DNA of 64,000 nt, from assembly GCA_003586115.2 (NCBI GenBank), contig QVOM02000025.1, positions 89,760,161 to 89,824,160 of the forward strand, given 5' to 3'. Positions 57,406 through 64,000 of the stretch are shown one piece after another. The DNA is from Salvator merianae (lineage: Eukaryota > Chordata > Lepidosauria > Squamata > Teiidae). Both the position numbers and the translations under genes were made by a program. How positions within the stretch are numbered: position 1 is the first letter of the stretch; the number at the start of each line of letters is the position of its first letter. The notes under the pieces were generated by a model. That model saw only the letters and a program-made list of their open reading frames with translations. It had not been told where the DNA came from and made no database searches.

Positions 57406-57879
57406 AAACAAGGTGGGGAGCACGGTGGGATTTGACAGTTCCCCGAAGTTAACCACAGATGGGCACCAAAGCTCTATTTTATGTTGATAAGTAATTTGCT
57501 TTTCTATGAAAGCAGCATGCAGTCTGTTATGAAAACCTTCAGGGACTGCAAGGTTCATGCTCCCCCCCCCCCAGCAATCCTATCATCTACGAAGGGCATC
57601 CGCTCTCTGGATGGACCATGGGACTGAAGCATTCTGGGACTGGCAGTTTCCATATTGTCACAGTGACGCCTGTCACCTGGGCCAGCTTGCCTGCCTTGAA
57701 AACATTCTAGCATCAAGCATCGTCCTTAAGCGATTGGTGTAAGAGTGGGAATCCAAAAGACCCTGTTGCTCCGCCCATGGCTGCTTTTATAATGAAAAGT
57801 AATCTCAGCTTTGGAAGGGGGAGAGAGTTGAACTAGCAAACCAGCTGCCGAGACCAGAGCCAACCCAAACAGTGGGGCA

Positions 57880-58035
57880 TCACCACTCCCCATGGACTTC
57901 AGATGCCAGCTGAATATAGTGCCGATAGGCGCTATTTCAGAGAAAAGCCCCTCTGAAATGATCGCCTGTTGTCTAGACCATGTTGTCCGCGTGCTTTTTG
58001 GTACGCACTCTTCTGGGTATTTCACCGATATCAAT
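57880..58035. repeat. unclassified repeat, relative of 6140-6235
   Basis: CCAGCTGAATATAGTGCCGA and TTCAGAGAAAAGCCCCTCTG match CCAGCTGAATAAAGTGCCAA and CCAGAGAAAAGCTCCTCTGG near 6160-6210. Confidence 0.5.
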
Positions 58036-58171
58036 TCTTAAATTAAAAAATGTTGTAAAATGAAAGGAGGGGGAACCCATGCCTCCTGTCCTGAATCTGG
58101 AAGGAAATGGAAACAAAACCCCAGCATGTGGGCAACTGGGTCAAGAGATAGAATGATGCAACCCTCAGAAG

Positions 58172-58375
58172 CAGCAGAGGCCAGCAGCTTTAAGCTGAGG
58201 TGTTCGCGCCCTGCACAAAGCACGCCATGGCCGTTTGCGGGGCCTCTGGGCCTCCGTACTGCCTCAGTTAGGCGACCTGCTGAGGCAGTATGGAGGCCCG
58301 GAGGCCCCACGAACGGCCATGGCGTGCTTCGTGCAGGGTGCAAACACCCCAGCTTAAAGCCGCCGGCTGCCGCTG
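58172..58375. mobile_element. palindromic hAT-like MITE, copy 7 (204 bp), perfect 8-bp duplication
   Basis: CAGCAGAGGCCAGCAGCTTT at the left and AAAGCCGCCGGCTGCCGCTG at the right, with identical CTCAGAAG at 58164-58171 and 58376-58383. Arms pair along almost their full length around TTAGGCGACCTGCT. The perfect duplication suggests a fairly recent insertion. Confidence 0.93.
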
Positions 58376-58383
58376 CTCAGAAG

Positions 58384-59115
58384 TGAAACGATGCATAAAG
58401 ATGCAGAAATAGCATCCCCCGCATGGAATGAGATAAGTGCAGATCAGATGCTTATGCCTGCATCCCAAGGGACTTCACTGTCAACAACATTTTGCAAGCT
58501 TCACCTTCCTCAGAATAGTCTTGTCATGGATGACCCATGCAGCCACTGAAAGCATAATGGTGCTCCTAAAAGCTAACACTGAAGGGCTGCAACTGGAAAA
58601 CAGTGGGGTTTCTTGCATCTGCACTGATGTTTCCCCTTTTTGCATTCAGGGCTGGAGGCTATGCGTTCACCCACCCTTAGCCAGGCAAACTGAAAATCAA
58701 AACACAGTTTAGTTAACGTTGCCTTTTGGAAAAGACGGCAGGGATGCTACTCCTTTAATGGTTCTACCGAAGAAGTCATTTCAGCAGGTGTAGCTTGTAC
58801 GAGAGGCAGAACCTGCTGAAATGGTTTCTTCTATATCTATTTAAGTATAGCATTCCTGCTGTGAGACCCTGTCAGGATTTAAGCTGAAATAATCCACGTC
58901 TTTCCATTAATGAAAAAAGCTTTATTCACACTCAAACAGCCGCGCTACAAGATGACTAACTTTGCTGAAAGTGAAACTTAGCACAATGTAGCTGAAGACA
59001 TACTTCTCCCCACTGCTGGGATCAAAGCAGCAGCGTTATCTCTTCCTCCACCAAAACAAAATTTTCCCAGCTAATGAACAGCCTTGAGGTGCCCAGTTCT
59101 CACCTGTTTCTCATC
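58384..59115. other. no recognised gene
   Basis: An inverted pair, CGAAGAAGTCATTTCAGCAG (58768) and CTGCTGAAATGGTTTCTTC (58812), forms a short hairpin that may be an element end. Otherwise nothing. Confidence 0.4.
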
Positions 59116-59119
59116 CCAT

Positions 59120-59455
59120 CCAGCTACAGATATGCAAACGTCATTTCACATTTGCATGTTCATTCAACTATTTTGCATTCATGGATATTCGCATTGAATC
59201 AAAAATGAGGGTTTTTTGCATTTCCAGAATGCGATGCGAACTCAGCCAGTCACCCCCTTGCAACAATGAAGTATTTGTTTGAATATTCGCGTTTTCACTG
59301 AGGTTTTGCCTATGAAATGGGTAAAAACATAGCGAAAATGGCAAAAATGAATGAGAAAAACCATATTTTCAATGTTGCATAAATGAAAATACAGTCTTTC
59401 ACTTCAACAGCAGAACAAAAGAATGAATTTTGTTCAAGTCCATCCCTACATACAA
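59120..59455. mobile_element. AT-rich inverted-repeat element (GATGTGCA family), near-complete
   Basis: GATATGCAAACGTCATTTCA at the left; TTTTGTTCAAGTCCATCCCT at the right. The interior CATATTCGCATT-type blocks and TGAAATGGGTAAAAACATAG match 4770-5112 in order. Confidence 0.6.
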
Positions 59456-60355
59456 CATCCCAGACTCCTCGGCATCAATCCCCCACTCCTCTTGCTAACA
59501 CTCGGAACTTATATGATAGGATTAATTATACAGAATACATAAGTTGCAACATGGTTGCATGCCATTGGTTACATAAATCATGTAGGTTACGTGGTTTTAG
59601 GGTGAAGACATTGTAACACTCTCATAAATCCCATGATAAGCATATCCAGCCTGACACCTGTTCTCTTGTTTGTATAGCAACTCTACATTTATTGGGCAAT
59701 GCAGAGGGAGGTCACCTTATTTAACTTGGGTTTCATCCAAATAAGAATGCCTCCTGTGTTTAAGAACTCCTCTGACCAACAGAGCTTTGAAGGTTTAGAA
59801 GTCCACCCTCTTCCCAGACCACCCATTAATCCATTTCTGCCTCTCCTGATGTCACAAGATTGCAACTTCGTCATCAAGTGGGGAGGCAAGAAAGGGGCAG
59901 CACAGAGGTGTACAAAATTATACATGTTGTGGACAGAGGTTTGAACAAATTCACAGCAGAAAGACGAGCAACAGCTGCCAGTCTGATGCCTGCATGATCT
60001 CCTCTGGCGTAGAAAGTGGTGTGCCTCTGGAAGCCAGCTCTGTCCTTATGCCCTGCTCTTGGGCTTCCATTTCGGGCCACAGTAGGAACTGGTTGTTGAA
60101 ACAGGTGGGCTCCTGGTCAGATCCATCAGGGCATTCCTAATGCTCTTATGCCTCTGAAAACCGGATGCTGGGAGACTGTGAGCAGGACAAAGTGTGTCCT
60201 TACACTCTGCTTGTGGGCTTCCATAAGCAACCGGTTGGCCACTATGAGAACAGACTGCTGGACCAGAAGGGGAACTGATCCTGTTTTGAAGCATATCCCT
60301 TATGCTATTATGCTCTTAATTTTTCTCTCTTTCTCTCATTTCAGTGAGAGATAGA
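59456..60355. other. no recognised gene
   Basis: 60090-60320 (GTGGGCTCCTGGTCAGATCC, TTATGCTATTATGCTCTTA) is a diverged CR1-like tail. Remainder unrecognised. Confidence 0.4.
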
Positions 60356-60359
60356 ACCT

Positions 60360-60760
60360 ATGGCTATTTCCACACTTACCTTGCTAGCCCAATCCAGTAG
60401 GACTGAGTCAGCCTGTTTCAGTTCCAATGGCAGGAACAGTCCCAGTGTCCCAGAACAAACTTTCCACCCTTGGAAGGCTGTCCTACGACATACCCCTTGC
60501 CAGCTCTAAAGATTGTGCAATCTTTTGGTGCCAGCTTCTGGGCTCTCTGATTGCTAGGAACTAAAGTTCCTAGCCTAAGAGCAGTAGGAGGATCCATTTC
60601 AGCAGCACCAATTTGTGCACCACCAAAATGGATCCCCCTGCTAAACCAGTCCATGGAGGTGTGCAGATCTTCTACATGCCTCCTGGGCCAGTCTTACCCC
60701 CACCAGACTGCCAGTAGGCCTGTAAAAAGAGGCCCACTGGTACTCCAGTCTAGGTTTTTT
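60360..60760. mobile_element. GGGCC-type element remnant
   Basis: TTTCCACACTTACCTTGCTA at the left, AACTAAAGTTCCTAGCCTAA in the middle (shared with 11360-11450 and 45780-45830), and CTGTAAAAAGAGGCCC near 60735. Ends are weak. Confidence 0.42.
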
Positions 60761-61690
60761 GGGCTGCCTAGATCAACATCCAAAAATACACCTGATTGAC
60801 AAGGATGGAAGATTGCCTCCTCTTATCTTCTCCCACAACCAAAGAACTTCAGGGCTCTGTCCAGCTGATGCTCCAAGAGGAATCAGAGCTACGCTATGCT
60901 TGCTTTTGATGAGAAGAGAGATGCTTGGGGGGGGGAGGATGAAGGGCAGGTGGGTTTTATGTATATTCACTCCAACGCCTCCCTACTATACAATAGAGCA
61001 AGAAGGCTGAACATGTAGCCAGGGTAACCACATTCCAGTAGGAAGAGTCTTGCAAGCAACCCAGCCTGGTTTGCTGGTTTCTTCTCAAGGCCCCAAAGAG
61101 TTCCCAGGGAACCAGAACAAAAAGGCAGATTTGCTGGTTCTCTGCAGGCATCAAAGGAAGCCGGCAAACCAGCACGCGCCACTTTCGGGTAATTCCAGTG
61201 CCACCAGCGTTGCCAGTCGCTCCTGCCACCCACCCTGAGAAGTGGGGAGAAGAGCAGCCTTGGTAACGCAATGCACAGGGGTTGCCAAAAGATTTTTGAA
61301 AAAGAAAAGAAAAAAAAGGGCAGACAGGCTAGACTGCCCACCATCACCCGCAGCTGTCTTGACTTGGGTGCCTGTGCAGGGCCCTAAAAAGGCATCGCAA
61401 GGGGAAATTTCCATAACGCTTCTAAAAAGAGGCTTCAGAGGACAAATGTTAAATGGCCTTTTTTGCATGGATTGAAGGCTGGTGCAAAGGTTTGGGGTGT
61501 GAACTCCTCGCACCACTTTTTGGTAGCTTAAATGCCCAACATTTACATCCATTCACTATCTAGGGGCTCTACTATGGCCTGAACTACATCTCCCAGCATT
61601 CAACTCCCACTCTTTTGCAGCAGCCCCACTTTCCTGTCTATCCTCTTCTGATCCAAACTGGGCTGCTGCCTACAGTTTGCATAGACATTG
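60760..61690. other. no recognised gene
   Basis: Frames on both strands without motifs; nothing recognised. Confidence 0.4.
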
Positions 61691-61697
61691 AGAGTAT

Positions 61698-62682
61698 GGG
61701 ACTGTTCATGTTTTACAGTAGTGAGCATTGGGACACTCACTAGTGAAGTGTATCCACAGTGCACAGAGGCCCTGGCAATCGAGAGGAGACTCCAGCTGCT
61801 CCCCATTGCTATTTGCTGTGGAGCATAAAATCATGCTCCACGGCTGTAGCAGGAGCAGCTGGACTGCCCCAAGTACACTGGGCCTGTTCGCACTTTGGGC
61901 TAGCAAGCATCAAGCGTGCTTGCAAGTCAAGTGCATCCGCACTTTGCAGGGGCCTGAGCAGCCGGGAGTGGGCTACATCCACTCCCAACCGCTACTACCT
62001 GTGGAGTACTAATTAGTGCTCCACAACCTTACCAGGAGGTGATAGTCACCTACCTGGCATTGCAGCATCCAGACCAGTGTGACACAGTGATCATGCATGT
62101 GCGATCACCTGATCAGGCCGTGTAATGCCCAATCAGGCCCATGCCTGATCCTCGTCACGGCAGCAGTCAGGAAACAGACAGCCGCTGTCATGGAGACCGG
62201 CAGGCATGCACAGTGCGCAGGCACGTGCATGAGTGTTCAGCTGATTGCGCCTGTGCACAGCATGGGCCTGCTGGTCGCCATAGCGGTGGCCAGATGCTTC
62301 CCAGCCACTGCCATGGTGAGGTTGAGGTACGGCTGCCCGTCATTCGCACCGTGATTGTCAGTAGCCAGCTTCAGGTCCGGTTTCTGGCCCCACAGTGCCA
62401 ACAGTGTCTGTGCTGCATGATCAATACCATGACAGAACAGACTAAGTAGCCTATTCTATCATGGTAAGTGTGAAAACACCCACTGTGTTTGCACCCTCTT
62501 TCAAGTGCAAACGCAGAGCGGCACGGCTGCACACTTGTGCCGCATTTTTGGTTGCCATGGCAGCGGCCAGAGTTTCTCCTGCCGCTGTCATGGCACAGGC
62601 CACCTGCATTTGCACTGTGAGGTTTGTTCCATCTTAGAGCAGGGTAATGATCCTTTCTAAGGTAGAAAGTGCAAAAAGGCCC
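61698..62682. mobile_element. longest GGGCC-type inverted-repeat element (985 bp), TAT duplication
   Basis: GGGACTGTTCATGTTTTACA at the left, AGAAAGTGCAAAAAGGCCC at the right, and TAT on both sides (61695-61697 and 62683-62685). Inside are further complete-looking termini, such as GGGCCTGTTCGCACTTTGGG at 61880, and hairpins such as GGAGCATAAAATCATGCTCC and TTGCCATGGCAGCGGCCAGA with GCCGCTGTCATGGCA. It looks like nested or composite members of the family. Non-coding. Confidence 0.66.
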
Positions 62683-62689
62683 TATGATA

Positions 62690-63595
62690 GCTCTACTTAA
62701 AGTCTTCCTACTCTTGCCTACTAGTTGTCCAACTGGGGGGGTTTAAAAATAAAAAATAAAAAAAGATCTTCAGTCCAATTGGCCCCAAAAAATCCAGAAA
62801 ATCCAGCCAAAATCAGAAAAAAACAGCCGGCAAAAAGCCTGTCAGAACACTTGGAACATCCCTAATCAGAATGGGGCCGTTTCGTTCTGAAATCAGAACA
62901 GGCATTTCCTTGAAGAGACATTTTGTCCTGAATCCAGGACACCCAGATTGTCAGAATGTTCTAAATTCAGAATATTTTGGGCATCCATTCTTCAAAGGTT
63001 TGTTGCTGTTGTTTAATATTTCTGTTTTCTGTTTGGCTTTTCTTATTATAAATCAACTTCAGTTCTGTGCAAAAGTGATTAATAAACTGTTGCTGTGGTG
63101 GTTTGTTTCTAACACCTTTGAATGTTATGTCTGTTTTCACCGCTTCATGGATCCCCTAGAAAATTCTGAGAACTGCAGTTTGGTGACAGCGTTGAGAAAT
63201 TTTTCTTGCCTTCTGTGCAATACCATTGCGTCAACGACGCCAGGAGGGAAAATAAACAAACTAAACAAATTGCATCCTTAAGTTGTGTTGCACACCAAAG
63301 AGCTACTTGTTAAATTCCAGCATTTATGTCTTGCTTTATTTGTTCATTATAGTTTATTTAAAACACTGTCTACACCTTCCTCTCATTAAGAAAATAATAA
63401 ATAAATCCCCAGGCAGTCCAGAGAAAGTTTTTGACAATCAAAACGCACAATGACAATAACGCAAGGGTGAAAGATTTATACAATCTGAAGATATTTATAT
63501 GATCTTTCCTCTGAATATGGAATCCACTCATGGAAAGATTGCATAGCCTCAAGAGTTTCGGTCTTCCATCTAACAACATTATAGGTCCTTGGAAA
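62690..63595. other. AT-rich stretch, no recognised gene
   Basis: The 136-residue frame at 62871-63281 has no domain and starts in repeat-like text (GGAACATCCCTAATCAGAAT). It is regarded as chance. Confidence 0.4.
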
Positions 63596-63598
63596 CAG

Positions 63599-64000
63599 AG
63601 GGCCTGTATGCTGTCCATATTTAACGGAGGCCCAGCAATCTGCAGATGCTCCCAATCATAACTAGCTATGGACAACAAAATTGTGGCCAACATCTGTATC
63701 AGGAGCAGCTGGATTGCTCCTGATATGTAGCATTCGCAACTACTTCCTGGTGTGAACGCTGCAGGCTGCAGTGTGGCACAGCTGTGGCTGCGTAGTTGTG
63801 TGCTGCATCCCTGGTTGCTACACCAGTAGCTGGACATTTTCACAGCTACTGTCATGGCAGCTGGCTAGCATTTGCACTGTGAGTGCTGGAATCCCAGGGC
63901 CTCTCTGCACTTTCTACCTTAGAATGGGATTATTATAGTCCAGCTGCTCCTGGTACAGCTGTGAAGCACTCCACAGCTATACCAGGAGCAGCTGGACTAT
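63599..64000. mobile_element. GGGCC-type element, cut by window end
   Basis: GAGGGCCTGTATGCTGTCCA at the left; AGCAGCTGGATTGCTCCTGA, TGTTGGCCACAATTTTG-like mirrored blocks, GGCCTCTCTGCACTTTCTAC and CTTAGAATGGGATTATTATA follow. The blocks match the elements at 54605 and 61698. Confidence 0.55.
63935..64000. repeat. hairpin at window end
   Basis: ATAGTCCAGCTGCTCCTGGT at 63935 is the mirror of ACCAGGAGCAGCTGGACTAT ending at 64000. Stem of about 29 bases with one mismatch and a short loop. CAGCTGCTCC blocks of this kind recur in the GGGCC family. Confidence 0.85.

Noticed and set aside
62871..63281. 136-codon frame as a membrane protein
   Set aside because: It has hydrophobic stretches but no start context, splice sites or family motif, and begins in repeat-like sequence.

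Overview
The window is vertebrate nuclear DNA, most likely from a squamate reptile (lizard or snake). The main evidence is two copies of a tRNA-headed SINE carrying the block CCAACCTAGCTGTTCGAAAG typical of Sauria SINEs. Tandem tRNA-headed SINEs with a Bov-B-like body, a 5S-rRNA-headed SINE, CR1 and L2-type LINE tails and one assembly gap of Ns fit the same source. Species was not determined.

Only one gene is firmly supported: EGR4, an immediate-early C2H2 zinc-finger transcription factor, on the + strand. It has two coding exons (20607-20745 and 22615-23954) and a 1,869-bp intron, and encodes 492 residues with three Zif268-type fingers at the C-terminus. Its promoter holds a perfect CArG box (20179-20188) four bases from a CRE (20193-20200), then a TATA box (20266-20273), inside a CpG-rich stretch. 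The 3'UTR has a long AUUUA-rich tract (24427-24480) and ends after an AATAAA at 24932-24937. This is the usual wiring of a fast, short-lived activity-induced transcript. A second CpG-rich patch (about 7770-8300) has an RFX X-box-like palindrome and a possible first coding exon (8092-8197) of an unidentified gene.

Almost everything else is mobile DNA. Layout: 1-7.7 kb, SINE, palindromic elements and an L1-like remnant; 7.7-8.3 kb, CpG patch; 8.5-16.5 kb, L2-type and CR1 fragments and GGGCC-ended inverted-repeat elements; 16.6-16.9 kb, gap; 17-18.7 kb, 5S SINE and a four-unit SINE tandem; 19.3-25 kb, EGR4; 25-64 kb, dense repeats with some unrecognised single-copy-looking stretches (35.2-36.9, 39.2-40.5, 48.7-51.1 kb).

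The most interesting non-genic content is a family of seven nearly perfectly palindromic elements (101-211 bp when complete). They begin CAG and end CTG, and six are flanked by 8-bp direct repeats, so they look like non-autonomous hAT transposons. A second, larger family has GGGCC...GGCCC ends; four members show 3-bp flanking repeats (TAA, TGA, TAT, ATT), suggesting a PIF/Harbinger-like origin. Nested insertions give a relative order: hAT palindromes entered CR1 and L2-type copies, and a CR1 copy entered another palindromic element. Repeat family names were assigned by eye and could not be checked against a repeat library.
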